From JAAYBY01 sp964654125 (lineage in GTDB: Bacteria; Bacillota; Clostridia; Saccharofermentanales; UBA5734), in assembly GCA_964654125.1 (NCBI GenBank), contig CAZZGG010000059.1:1-15821 (forward strand): a stretch of 15,821 bases of DNA, written 5' to 3'. Shown here in pieces: positions 1 through 7,546 of the stretch (its first letter is position 1; every line of letters begins with the position of its first letter). The notes beneath the pieces are model-generated. The model made no database searches, was not told the origin of the DNA, and saw only the letters and a program-made list of their open reading frames with translations. The position numbers and the translations under genes are program-made.

Positions 1-734
1 TTCGCAGGTTGTTTGGCAGTTCAAAGTTTCGCGAAGTCTTTACCAACACACTGGTTATTAGCAGTCTTAAGTTGATTTTTGGCTTTCCGGCACCAATCAT
101 CCTAGCCCTGATGATCAATGAAATACCCAGTGTGCGTTTTAAAAGGATCAGCCAGACCATATCTTACCTGCCTCATTTTCTCTCCTGGGTTGTCATATCA
201 GCTTTTATCATTGAGCTTTTATCCCCTACGCGCGGTGTGGTCAATTATTTCATCAAGCTGGCCGGAGGGACACCAATCTACTTTTTAACCGAAGTCTCCA
301 TGTTCCGTAGCATCATAGTCATCACCCATATCTGGCAGGGGGTCGGTTGGGGCACCATTATCTATCTGGCAGCTATAGCCGGCATTGATGTAGCCCAATA
401 TGAAGCTGCCTTTATTGATGGTGCCAACCGCTTTAAGTTGATTCGGCACATCACATTGCCCTCAATAATGCCTGTAATTTCAGTAGTCTTTATTTTAGGT
501 CTGGGCGGCATTCTTAATGCAGGCTTTGATCAGATCTTCAACTTGTATAACTCCATGGTTTATAAGACAGGTGACATCCTGGATACATATGTTTATCGGA
601 TTGGCTTGGTTGACATGGACTACAGCTATTCAACTGCGGTTGGCCTCTTCAAGAATGTTGTTGGACTGCTGCTGGTTTTATCGACCAACTTTGTAGCCCG
701 CAGGTTAGGCGATGGCGAAAATGCCTTGTGGTAA
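1..734 (+). CDS. Sugar ABC transporter permease, LplB type (5' end cut by window)
   Basis: Inner-membrane permease of a carbohydrate ABC importer (binding-protein-dependent transport family, LplB/COG4209 type). The reading frame is open back to base 3, so the gene starts upstream. A TTG at 9 would only give a truncated protein, and by comparison with usual LplB length (about 300 residues) some 60-75 residues are missing. Counting from base 9, hydrophobic segments are visible at about residues 14-38, 50-71, 101-125, 153-169 and 211-229. The cytoplasmic coupling (EAA) loop is clear at about residues 132-151: EAAFIDGAN, then ITLP. This is the surface that docks on the ATPase. No ATPase gene is in the window; importers of this type often share an MsmX-like ATPase encoded elsewhere (family knowledge). 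The stop lies 13 nt before the second permease, so the two are surely co-transcribed. Confidence 0.93.
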   Translation, partial: RRLFGSSKFREVFTNTLVISSLKLIFGFPAPIILALMINEIPSVRFKRISQTISYLPHFLSWVVISAFIIELLSPTRGVVNYFIKLAGGTPIYFLTEVSMFRSIIVITHIWQGVGWGTIIYLAAIAGIDVAQYEAAFIDGANRFKLIRHITLPSIMPVISVVFILGLGGILNAGFDQIFNLYNSMVYKTGDILDTYVYRIGLVDMDYSYSTAVGLFKNVVGLLLVLSTNFVARRLGDGENALW

Positions 735-747
735 GGAGGGATAGAGC

Positions 748-1617
748 ATGTTCAAACTACAGACCAGACTTATTGATAAAATCTTTAACTTCTTTTTATA
801 CCTCATCATGACTCTCCTCGTCATCATTTTTGCCTATCCCATGTGGGAGACTTTGGTTGTCTCTTTTTCAGCACCGGAGTTTGCCCGCAAGCTTGGTTTG
901 CGGATCATACCTGATGGCTTCTCTTTTTATTCCTACAAAGAAGTTTTTAAGGATTCTTTGATATTGACCGGATATGCCAACACTTTGCACCGGGTCATTA
1001 TCGGCACAGCTCTTTCTGTTTTAGTANNNNNNNNNNCGAAGCGGCATTTACCTTTCCGCAAATCAATTACTTTGTTTTTACTCTTCACCATGTTTTTCAG
1101 CGGCGGCCTGATACCCTCGTATTTGCTGATGAAGAGCCTGCATCTGCTCGATTCACGCTGGGCCTTGATTTTACCAATGCTGACATCAGCCTGGAACCTG
1201 ATCATCGCCCGCAACTTCATTATGACCATACCTGAATCGATTGAAGAATCAGCCTTTGTCGATGGGGCCCATCCATTGACAGTTACATTCAGGATCATGA
1301 TCCCGCTTTCCATGCCGATCATTGCAGTCCTGACACTCTGGACTGCTGTTGGCCACTGGAACTCCTGGTTTGATGCTCTTATTTATGTGGCACCCAGGTC
1401 CAAGATTGTTCTGCAACTGGTTCTGCGCCGCATCATTATCGACCAGAGCCAGGAGCTGATGGGAGATGGTGTTTTGTTGGAAATGCGCGAACACACCTCG
1501 CCAGAAACAATCAAAGCGGCCATTATTATTGTCTCAACCGCACCGATCGTCCTGCTCTATCCTTTTTTACAAAAGTACTTTGTTAAAGGGATCATGGTGG
1601 GTTCGCTAAAAGGATAA
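748..1617 (+). CDS. Sugar ABC transporter permease, YtcP/LplC type (contains a 10-N gap)
   Basis: Second permease of the importer (COG0395, YtcP/LplC type), pairing with the upstream permease in the membrane. ATG 748 is preceded by a strong TAAGGAGG box at 732-739 that overlaps the previous stop. Membrane segments are seen at about residues 13-38, 80-93, 108-128, 138-155 and 187-204, with a last one near 256-273. The EAA loop is at about 166-186 (EESAFVDGAH, then IMIP), and the C-terminus YFVKGIMVGSLKG is typical. Ten N at 1027-1036 fall after LSVLV and before KRHLPFRK, where relatives carry a stretch ending in AYPLS. Only three to four codons are represented, so the gap probably hides a few more codons than shown, although the frame is kept. 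Total length (289) is close to the usual 290-300. Confidence 0.93.
   Translation: MFKLQTRLIDKIFNFFLYLIMTLLVIIFAYPMWETLVVSFSAPEFARKLGLRIIPDGFSFYSYKEVFKDSLILTGYANTLHRVIIGTALSVLVXXXXKRHLPFRKSITLFLLFTMFFSGGLIPSYLLMKSLHLLDSRWALILPMLTSAWNLIIARNFIMTIPESIEESAFVDGAHPLTVTFRIMIPLSMPIIAVLTLWTAVGHWNSWFDALIYVAPRSKIVLQLVLRRIIIDQSQELMGDGVLLEMREHTSPETIKAAIIIVSTAPIVLLYPFLQKYFVKGIMVGSLKG
1027..1036. other. Assembly gap, 10 N
   Basis: Run of ten undetermined bases inside the second permease gene. The frame is the same on both sides. From the expected family sequence at this place (end of a membrane helix, then PLS before KRHLPFRK) the true missing sequence is likely somewhat longer than ten bases. Confidence 0.99.
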
Positions 1618-1666
1618 CTAGTTAACATAAGCCGTCAGGCTATGATTATAATCGGGAGGAAAGATT

Positions 1667-2652
1667 ATGAAAAAGCGTTTAGCAACAGTATTGACATTTC
1701 TTGTTATCATGCTGCTTGCCTTTGCAGGCTGCACACCGGCCGGCACAACAAAAGCACCTGATGCAGGAGGAGAAACAACCAAGCCGGTAACAACTACAAC
1801 AGCTGCAGGAGCAGAAACCACAGCACCTGTTGATGAAGAACCAATGGAAATCGTCTGGATAACTTACAATCAGTTCGATAATCCAGTTGAAGAAGGAACC
1901 GATACGCAAAAGACGATTGAAGAAAAGTTCAATGTCAAACTGACCATACCCACACTGGACGTGCACAATGAAGAACAGTGGACCACCTGGTGGGCTTCCG
2001 GCAACATGGCCGACAGAATAAACTCAAATAATATGAGCAAATTCTACAAGAAGTTTGCCGACCAGGACCTGATCAGGCCGATCAGCCAGGAGATGCTGGA
2101 CCAATATGCACCAGACTGGATGAATAACATGACCAGCCTGATGGAGATCAACGAGATCATGCCGCAAATCACCTACAAAGGTGAAATCTGGGGTATGCCC
2201 TACACAAATATTGCCCAAGCCAAAGTTTTCTTTGTCACAGGCGTGCGTCAAAGCTATCTGGACAAGGTTGGTATAACAGCTTTGCCCAAAACACTGGATG
2301 ACCTGCATGATATGTTCGTAAAATTCACCAAGGAAGATCCCGATGGCAACGGCAAGGATGACACCTATGGCCTAAGCGGCGTAAATGGCGGTTTTGATAA
2401 TGTGTTTTATGCTTATGGTGCAAAATACAATATGTATCAGGATGTAAACGGAAAAGTTGAATACTCCGGTGTGCAAAATGAGTTCAAAGAAGCCATGAAG
2501 GTTTTAGCCCAGTGGTACTCAGAAGGCATTATCGATCCGGAATTTGTTACTGATGACAGGGCTATGCTGAGAGCAAAATGGACTGAGGGCACCTTCGGGG
2601 CCATGCCTGACCATCCCTGGTGGTGGGCATCTTCCACAGCTGACAATGTCAG
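1667..2652 (+). CDS. Extracellular solute-binding lipoprotein of the sugar importer (3' part lost in gap)
   Basis: Substrate-binding protein delivering a sugar to the two upstream permeases (LipO/LplA-like, extracellular solute-binding family 1). ATG 1667 follows GGGAGGA at 1654-1660. Residues 1-22 form a lipoprotein signal peptide: MKKR, a hydrophobic core, and lipobox FAGC with Cys22 as the lipidation site. A Thr/Ala/Pro/Glu-rich tether follows to about residue 58, then the mature domain. A loop DPDGNGKDDTYG resembles the calcium-binding-like DxDxDG turns common in these proteins. Only about 328 residues are present, against roughly 500-550 in the family, because the 100-N gap begins at 2653. 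The open frame that continues through the gap into a sialidase-like sequence is not a real fusion: the second part belongs to a different gene. The tryptophan-rich DHPWWW just before the gap may line the sugar site (inference). Confidence 0.93.
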
Positions 2653-2752
2653 NNNNNNNNNNNNNNNNNNNNNNNNNNNNNNNNNNNNNNNNNNNNNNNN
2701 NNNNNNNNNNNNNNNNNNNNNNNNNNNNNNNNNNNNNNNNNNNNNNNNNNNN
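2653..2752. other. Assembly gap, 100 N (length arbitrary)
   Basis: Exactly 100 N, the usual placeholder for a gap of unknown size. To its left the binding protein lacks its C-terminal part of roughly 200 residues. To its right a propeller gene lacks about 23 N-terminal residues, judged from its paralogue at 11663. The true gap should therefore be well over 600 bases if the join is correct, and may hold further genes. Confidence 0.98.
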
Positions 2753-3721
2753 ATCATTGCTGCAATTTTCAACCAGCCAGCCCATGGCCGCTGGGCAGGT
2801 GATGTGGACTGCTGGGCCAGTACAGACGACGGTGTGCTATGGTCATGGCGCGGCACTGCCGCTAAACATGAGCTGGGCCAGAACCGGATGAATGTGGCAG
2901 CCGGTAGCTGCCCTGACGGCAGCATGCTGGTGATCGCTTCCGGCTGGGACAATCGCCCGGCCAAACCCGGCAATAAGCAGGAAGCAGAAAAGATCCTGCA
3001 AGAACCTTTTGTTGGTGAAGTTATCCCGGCCTTAGTCTGCCGTTCAATTGATCAAGGTGCCAGCTGGACTGTCATCGCCCAGCTTGACCAAAGTCATAAA
3101 AAGGGTGGGCGGGAGTCATATTGGATACCTTTTGGTGATATCGTAACACTCTCAGATGGGCGGATTGCCTTTGCTTCCTATAGTGCTTTGCATGCGGGGG
3201 TCAAGATCCAGTTCAGTTCTGATAATGGTTTTAGTTGGACTGAAGGGACCACCATCGTGGCCAGTGATGCCTATCATAATGAAACGGCCTTGCTAACTCT
3301 GGCCGATGCTAGTCTGCTGGCAGCTGTGCGCTGCGAAAAAGACAAGGACCTTGAGCTTTATCGTTCCCTGGACCAGGGTCAGACCTGGGCTTATGAGCAA
3401 AAACTGACTCTGCCAGGCCAGCATCCGGGGCACATCCTGCAGCTGGCTGACGGCAAGCTGCTTTTGACCTATGGTATCCGTAATAAGCCTTTTTGCGGCA
3501 TCGGTGCCAGGCTGAGTCAGGATGCCGGCAAAAGCTGGGGCGAGCCTGTTTTCCTTGTGAATCTGGAGAATGTGACTGATTGCGGTTACCCAGCCAGTGT
3601 GCAAGTGGAGGATGGGACAATCGTAACAGCTTATTATGCTAGAAATATACCTGCCCACAACCGTTATCATATGGGTGTGATCCGCTGGCAGCAAGATGAA
3701 TTCTTCCCAACCAGAAGCTAG
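2753..3721 (+). CDS. Sialidase-like Asp-box (BNR) beta-propeller protein, 5' end lost in gap
   Basis: Cytoplasmic-looking protein of the sialidase/neuraminidase fold. The visible 322 residues contain five Asp-box repeats (S-x-D-x-G-x-x-W type): STDDGVLW, SIDQGASW, SSDNGFSW, SLDQGQTW and SQDAGKSW. These mark blade turns of a six-bladed propeller. It aligns with the protein at 11663 almost end to end: NQPAHGRW against NQPVHSDW, KHELGQNRMNVA against RHEPGKNRMNVA, GYPASVQVEDG against GYPASLELADG, and AHNRYHMGV against GHNRYHVGV. From that pairing about 23 N-terminal residues are missing. Its start codon and any signal peptide cannot be seen, but the paralogue has no signal peptide. Being an Asp-box propeller does not prove sialidase activity: glycosidases, lyases and non-enzymatic proteins share the fold. 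The next gene follows after 16 nt. Confidence 0.88.
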   Translation: MIAAIFNQPAHGRWAGDVDCWASTDDGVLWSWRGTAAKHELGQNRMNVAAGSCPDGSMLVIASGWDNRPAKPGNKQEAEKILQEPFVGEVIPALVCRSIDQGASWTVIAQLDQSHKKGGRESYWIPFGDIVTLSDGRIAFASYSALHAGVKIQFSSDNGFSWTEGTTIVASDAYHNETALLTLADASLLAAVRCEKDKDLELYRSLDQGQTWAYEQKLTLPGQHPGHILQLADGKLLLTYGIRNKPFCGIGARLSQDAGKSWGEPVFLVNLENVTDCGYPASVQVEDGTIVTAYYARNIPAHNRYHMGVIRWQQDEFFPTRS

Positions 3722-3737
3722 TTTTTAGGAGAAGATT

Positions 3738-4853
3738 ATGAAAAAAGTAAAAGCAAGTCATGGTATTGTTTGTCGCCTGCCTGATGATCCTTTTGGCTAT
3801 TTTGGCTGGCCTTCGGTAACCCGGATGGCTGATGGCACCCTAGTTGCTGCCAGTTCTGGCCTGCGGGCAGCCCATGTCTGCCCCTGGGGCAAAACTGTTT
3901 TGCATTTCAGTCACGATGATGGCCTGACCTGGTCGGATTCAGTTGTTATTAATGATTCCCCCATCGATGACCGGGATGCCGGCGTGATCAGCCTGGGTGG
4001 GCAAAAGCTGCTGGTTTCCTGGTTCACCAGCGATACACGCATCTACTGGCCCAGGGAAGAGTCTATGCGCAACTCCATGGGAGATGAGCTTTATGCTGAA
4101 TATATGGCCAAGACCAAGGCCTGGCAGGATGAGACAGTTTTTGCTAACTTGGGCTCCTGGGTCATGCTCAGCCAAGATGGCAAGACTTGGGGCGAACCGA
4201 TCCCGGTTCCGGTAACTGCTCCACACGGGCCCGTCCTGCGCAAAAATGGTGATTTACTCTATTTTGGCAAGTCTGTGGCGAAAGGTTCCGGCTTTCATGA
4301 TACCTTAAGAGCTGCCGGCATCCAGTGCCATGTCAGTCAAGATGAGGGCAGGACCTGGACATTACTGGGCGAAGTGCCCCTGGCCGAAGGTACGGAGGAA
4401 GCTAATTACCATGAGCCGCATATTGTCGAACTGCCCTCTGGCAAGCTGGTCGGCCTGATCCGCTACCAGCACAGCGAGGCTGTCAAAAAGCACGACCGCT
4501 TCACTATATTCCAAAGTGAATCTGTCGATGGCGGTAAGACCTGGACCAGAGCCTATCCGACAGGAGCCAAAGGTTCGCCGCCCCACCTGCTCCTGCACTC
4601 ATCCGGTGCTGTTATCTGTGTTTTCGGTCATCGTGAAGCTCCCTATGGAGAATGGGCCATGATCAGCTACGATGAATGCCAGACCTGGGAACAGGATTTT
4701 GTCCTGCGCGATGACGGGCCGGATGGTGATTTAGGTTATCCTGCTTCAGTCGAGCTGGCCGATGGCAGCATCTTTACCCTTTATTATCAAAAATATGCAG
4801 CTGGTGAAGTGCCATCACTGCTCTGGACACGCTGGGAACTGCCGGCTAAGTAA
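3738..4853 (+). CDS. Sialidase-family Asp-box beta-propeller protein
   Basis: Protein of 371 residues with the sialidase-type propeller fold. Asp-box-like repeats lie near residues 58 (SHDDGLTW), 145 (SQDGKTW), 200 (SQDEGRTW), 262 (SVDGGKTW) and 310 (SYDECQTW). ATG 3738 has AGGAGA at 3727-3732. The N-terminus MKKVKASHGIVCRL has no hydrophobic core, so the protein should stay in the cytoplasm. It shares GWPSVTRMADG near the N-terminus and GYPASVELADG near the C-terminus with the other BNR genes here, so they form one paralogous group, but it is longer and more divergent. A central block YHEPHIVELPSGKLVGLIRYQ-like region (around residues 222-242) is typical of database proteins called sialidase family or exo-alpha-sialidase. 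No clear FRIP motif is seen near the N-terminus, so true GH33 activity is doubtful. It probably acts on an imported glycan (inference). Confidence 0.88.
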   Translation: MKKVKASHGIVCRLPDDPFGYFGWPSVTRMADGTLVAASSGLRAAHVCPWGKTVLHFSHDDGLTWSDSVVINDSPIDDRDAGVISLGGQKLLVSWFTSDTRIYWPREESMRNSMGDELYAEYMAKTKAWQDETVFANLGSWVMLSQDGKTWGEPIPVPVTAPHGPVLRKNGDLLYFGKSVAKGSGFHDTLRAAGIQCHVSQDEGRTWTLLGEVPLAEGTEEANYHEPHIVELPSGKLVGLIRYQHSEAVKKHDRFTIFQSESVDGGKTWTRAYPTGAKGSPPHLLLHSSGAVICVFGHREAPYGEWAMISYDECQTWEQDFVLRDDGPDGDLGYPASVELADGSIFTLYYQKYAAGEVPSLLWTRWELPAK

Positions 4854-4893
4854 ATAAAAAAACCTAGCTTTGCTCAGCATAATCTAACGGCTC

Positions 4894-4932
4894 GGTCCAG
4901 CCTGAAGGCCTTTTTTGGCCCCAGGCTGGGCC
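4894..4932 (+). other. Strong intergenic stem-loop
   Basis: An 11-bp stem pairs 4894-4904 with 4922-4932 (core CCAGCCTG/CAGGCTGG, one G-U pair). Inside it is a further 4-bp GGCC/GGCC stem (4907-4910 with 4917-4920) closed by a TTTTTT loop. No run of T follows on either strand, so it is not a standard intrinsic terminator. It sits in the 107-nt spacer between two propeller genes, 28 nt before the second start, and could affect mRNA decay or partial termination (inference). Confidence 0.6.
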
Positions 4933-4960
4933 TAACTGCAACAAATGGAGATTGGCAAAG

Positions 4961-6124
4961 ATGAATCAAGTGCGTCTGGTCTTGGATAAACCTACTATAA
5001 TCGCCCAGGCTCCGCCTGCAGTAAAGGATTGGGGCTACTATCAGTTTCCTCTCGTTGAACTGCTGGATGACCAGAACATCCATGTCAGCTTCCACATCGA
5101 AAAAGACTCTGCCACAGCCTATGGCAAGGCTTCTGCTCATTATTTATCTCAAGATGGCGGCAAGAGCTTTACTCAGCTTGCCCAAAAACCTGTCAACAGC
5201 GGCATCAGCTTGCCAAACGGAGAGCGCATCCGCATCAAGCATTTATCACCTATTCCATTGGAGGGGCTCAGCTTGCCCAAAGCTTTTGCCACTAGCCAAG
5301 TTTATGGCAGCTTGCAGAAAATGTATGACCCTGCAGCTATAGCTTTGGAGTATAGTGGCTACCCTCTGGAGCGGCAAAGGGCAGGCCAAACAAACTGGGA
5401 GTTAGAAATAAAACAGATCAGTGCACCCCATGAGCTGCGCTACAGCACAGAAGGTGTCTTGCCTAGACAGATGTTCTGGCGCTTACGCCAAGCACCTGAC
5501 CAGAGAATTTGGGCCTTGGCCTATCCATATGCCGGCTTGCCTGGCAGGAAAGCCGAGTGCATGCCAGTGTTTTTTGTCTCAGAAGACAATGGCCAGACCT
5601 TTCAATTCCTGAGCTCAATCCCTTACCAACCCATTGCGGAAGTCGATGAATATGCCGAAAAACGTAATGGCTTCACTGAGCCTGATCTGGCTTTCATGCC
5701 GGATGGCTCGATTATTTGCCTAATGCGCACTCAAGATGGCTATAAGGGTGGCCTGGTCAGGGCACCTTTGTATCTGGCCCGCAGCACTGACCAGGGTAAA
5801 ACTTGGTCAAAACCTGTGCTCTTTGATACATTGGGAGTCTGGCCAATTATCCAAACTTTAGAAAACGGTGTTACACTGGCCTGTTATGGCCGTCCTGGAC
5901 TATATCTACGGGCAACTGCAGACCCGGCTGGATTAGATTGGGATGGAAGGATTACGGTGCTTAATCCTGCTTTCAACAAAAAAAGAACTTGTGCTTATGG
6001 CGGCCTGGTTGCCCTGGATCAAAGCACGGCTTATTTTGTCTATTCTGATTTCACATATCCTAATGAAGAGGGTATTCCAGTAAAAACAATCCTGGGCTGC
6101 CGGGTGCAGACAGCACTCGAATGA
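4961..6124 (+). CDS. Sialidase-family Asp-box protein, divergent
   Basis: Predicted protein of 387 residues in the sialidase-like superfamily, the most divergent propeller of the group. Three Asp-box-like repeats can be seen, near residues 63 (SQDGGKSF), 207 (SEDNGQTF) and 275 (STDQGKTW). The block GFTEPDLAFMPDGS (about 237-250) followed by CLMRT is the common core motif of sialidase-family proteins. A TTG at 4952 is in frame, but the GGAG at 4947-4950 is only 1 nt before it and 10 nt before ATG 4961, so ATG is chosen. The N-terminus MNQVRLVLDKPTII has no signal peptide. A long segment at about residues 75-165 without Asp boxes may be an insert between blades. No FRIP motif is recognised. Function beyond a probable glycan-active propeller is unknown. 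Confidence 0.82.
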   Translation: MNQVRLVLDKPTIIAQAPPAVKDWGYYQFPLVELLDDQNIHVSFHIEKDSATAYGKASAHYLSQDGGKSFTQLAQKPVNSGISLPNGERIRIKHLSPIPLEGLSLPKAFATSQVYGSLQKMYDPAAIALEYSGYPLERQRAGQTNWELEIKQISAPHELRYSTEGVLPRQMFWRLRQAPDQRIWALAYPYAGLPGRKAECMPVFFVSEDNGQTFQFLSSIPYQPIAEVDEYAEKRNGFTEPDLAFMPDGSIICLMRTQDGYKGGLVRAPLYLARSTDQGKTWSKPVLFDTLGVWPIIQTLENGVTLACYGRPGLYLRATADPAGLDWDGRITVLNPAFNKKRTCAYGGLVALDQSTAYFVYSDFTYPNEEGIPVKTILGCRVQTALE

Positions 6125-6163
6125 ATTACCTGCTATGTTAGTGGAAAATTCAGGGAAATAATA

Positions 6164-7531
6164 ATGAGTGAAGAAACAAAGAAACATACATATCTAGAGC
6201 TAGGCCGACGTTGGGAGCTGTTTGTCGATCAATACCTGATCGCCAGCAGTAGAAGAATAACTCTGGAGTTAAACCAGCCTGAGCGTCGGGAGATTGTCCT
6301 CAAAATGGACCAGCCCTGGGAAGGGCCGGGCAGCGGGGTCTATTCTGTTGTCTTTAAAGACGGGGATCTTTACCGTATGTACTATAGGGCCAGCTTGCCT
6401 AGACTGGCCGGAAGAAGGGCTGATGAAGGCTGTGCCTATGCCCAAAGCAGTGATGGGATCAGCTGGCAGAGGTTGGAAAATGGACCTGTCCGCTATGAGG
6501 GCAGGCCGACCAACCTGCTCCTTGTTGGTGACGCAGGGCATAATTTTAGTCCCATGCTGGACCAGAATCCTGACTGCCCCAAACCCTTGCGCTATAAGGC
6601 TGTGGCCGGCCACCTGCCCCGGGTCCTGTCTGGTTATGTTTCAGAAGATGGTCTCCACTGGCAAAAGATCCGGCCTGAGCCCCTGTTGGAAAAAGGGGCC
6701 TTTGATTCGCAAAATGTGGTTTTTTTTGACAGCAATCTAAAAAAATATGTCTGCTATGCCCGCTATTTAGCCAGGGATGAGGCAGGCTCATCTGTCCGGG
6801 CCATCCAGCGTTCTGTCTCAAATGACTTTTTGGATTGGTCTTTCCCTGAACCGCTTGAATATCCGGATGATGCACCCTTGGAGCACTTTTACACCAATGC
6901 CATAGTCCAGTGCCCTGGGGCAGAGCATCTTTATCTGGGCTTTCCCATGCGCTTTTTACCGCAGCGGCAAAAATTGGCGGATTACGCTAAAGAGGGTGTC
7001 TCAGACAATGTTCTGATCAGCAGCCGGGATGGGCTTAACTGGGAGTGGACATTTTTAGAAAGTTGGCTCAGGCCCGGCCTAGATCAACGCAACTGGACCC
7101 AGCGCAACCTGATTGTCACCCAGGGCATCCTGGAAACAGGCAATGAATTTTCCTTATTTGTCAATGAGAACTATGACTGGGAGAGCTCTTATATCAGGCG
7201 GCTGACAATCCCCAGATTCCGTTTCGCCTCCGTCCGGGCTAGCCGGGCGGGCGGTGTACTCTTGACGAAAGCATTTTTATTTACTGGCAGCAGGCTGGTG
7301 CTCAACTATGCCACGTCTGCGCCGGGTTCAATCAGGGTTGGCCTGGTTGACGCTGCCGGCTGGCCTCTGGCAGATTATGCAGCAGAAAACTGTGATGTAA
7401 TTTATGGTGACGAACTGGAGCGGGAAGTTAGCTGGCGCGGCCAGTCTGACTTATCGTTTTTGACTGGCCAGGTGATCAGTTTGAAGATCGAAATGATTGA
7501 TGCTGATCTATATGCTTTACAGATTAGATAA
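6164..7531 (+). CDS. GH32/GH43-like beta-propeller protein, putative glycoside hydrolase
   Basis: Protein of 455 residues that resembles the five-bladed propeller glycosidases (GH32/43/62/68 superfamily), not the Asp-box sialidases. Seen: N-terminal LFVDQYLI (about 19-26), FKDGDLYRMYYR (64-75), HNFSPMLD (126-133) and FDSQNVVFFD (180-189), with repeated SxDGxxW turns (SSDGISW, SEDGLHW, SRDGLNW). The last 90 residues (from LFTGSRLVLNY) form a separate beta-rich domain with YGDELEREVSW and end in LYALQIR. From memory, relatives with this architecture are frequent in Planctomycetes and Lentisphaerae and usually labelled hypothetical or GH32-like. The aspartates in VDQYL, SPMLD and FDSQN are candidate catalytic residues (inference). 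ATG 6164 has only a moderate AGGGA at 6152-6156. No signal peptide. The next gene follows after 15 nt. Confidence 0.8.
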   Translation: MSEETKKHTYLELGRRWELFVDQYLIASSRRITLELNQPERREIVLKMDQPWEGPGSGVYSVVFKDGDLYRMYYRASLPRLAGRRADEGCAYAQSSDGISWQRLENGPVRYEGRPTNLLLVGDAGHNFSPMLDQNPDCPKPLRYKAVAGHLPRVLSGYVSEDGLHWQKIRPEPLLEKGAFDSQNVVFFDSNLKKYVCYARYLARDEAGSSVRAIQRSVSNDFLDWSFPEPLEYPDDAPLEHFYTNAIVQCPGAEHLYLGFPMRFLPQRQKLADYAKEGVSDNVLISSRDGLNWEWTFLESWLRPGLDQRNWTQRNLIVTQGILETGNEFSLFVNENYDWESSYIRRLTIPRFRFASVRASRAGGVLLTKAFLFTGSRLVLNYATSAPGSIRVGLVDAAGWPLADYAAENCDVIYGDELEREVSWRGQSDLSFLTGQVISLKIEMIDADLYALQIR

Positions 7532-7546
7532 GCGAGGGAATTTTTG

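Noticed and set aside
933..1322. Minus-strand open frame across the second permease
   Set aside because: Shadow of the permease gene; it runs through the N gap and has no recognisable domain.
1647..1652. TATAAT box just upstream of the binding-protein gene
   Set aside because: Transcription from it would begin inside the Shine-Dalgarno sequence at about 1659, leaving no leader, and the -35 position is poor. The short palindromes here (TAACTAGTTA, ATTATAAT, AGCC-gtca-GGCT) are too weak to call.
4861..4932. Intrinsic terminator after the 3738-4853 gene
   Set aside because: The hairpin is strong, but no T-tract follows it on either strand; the six T are in the loop.
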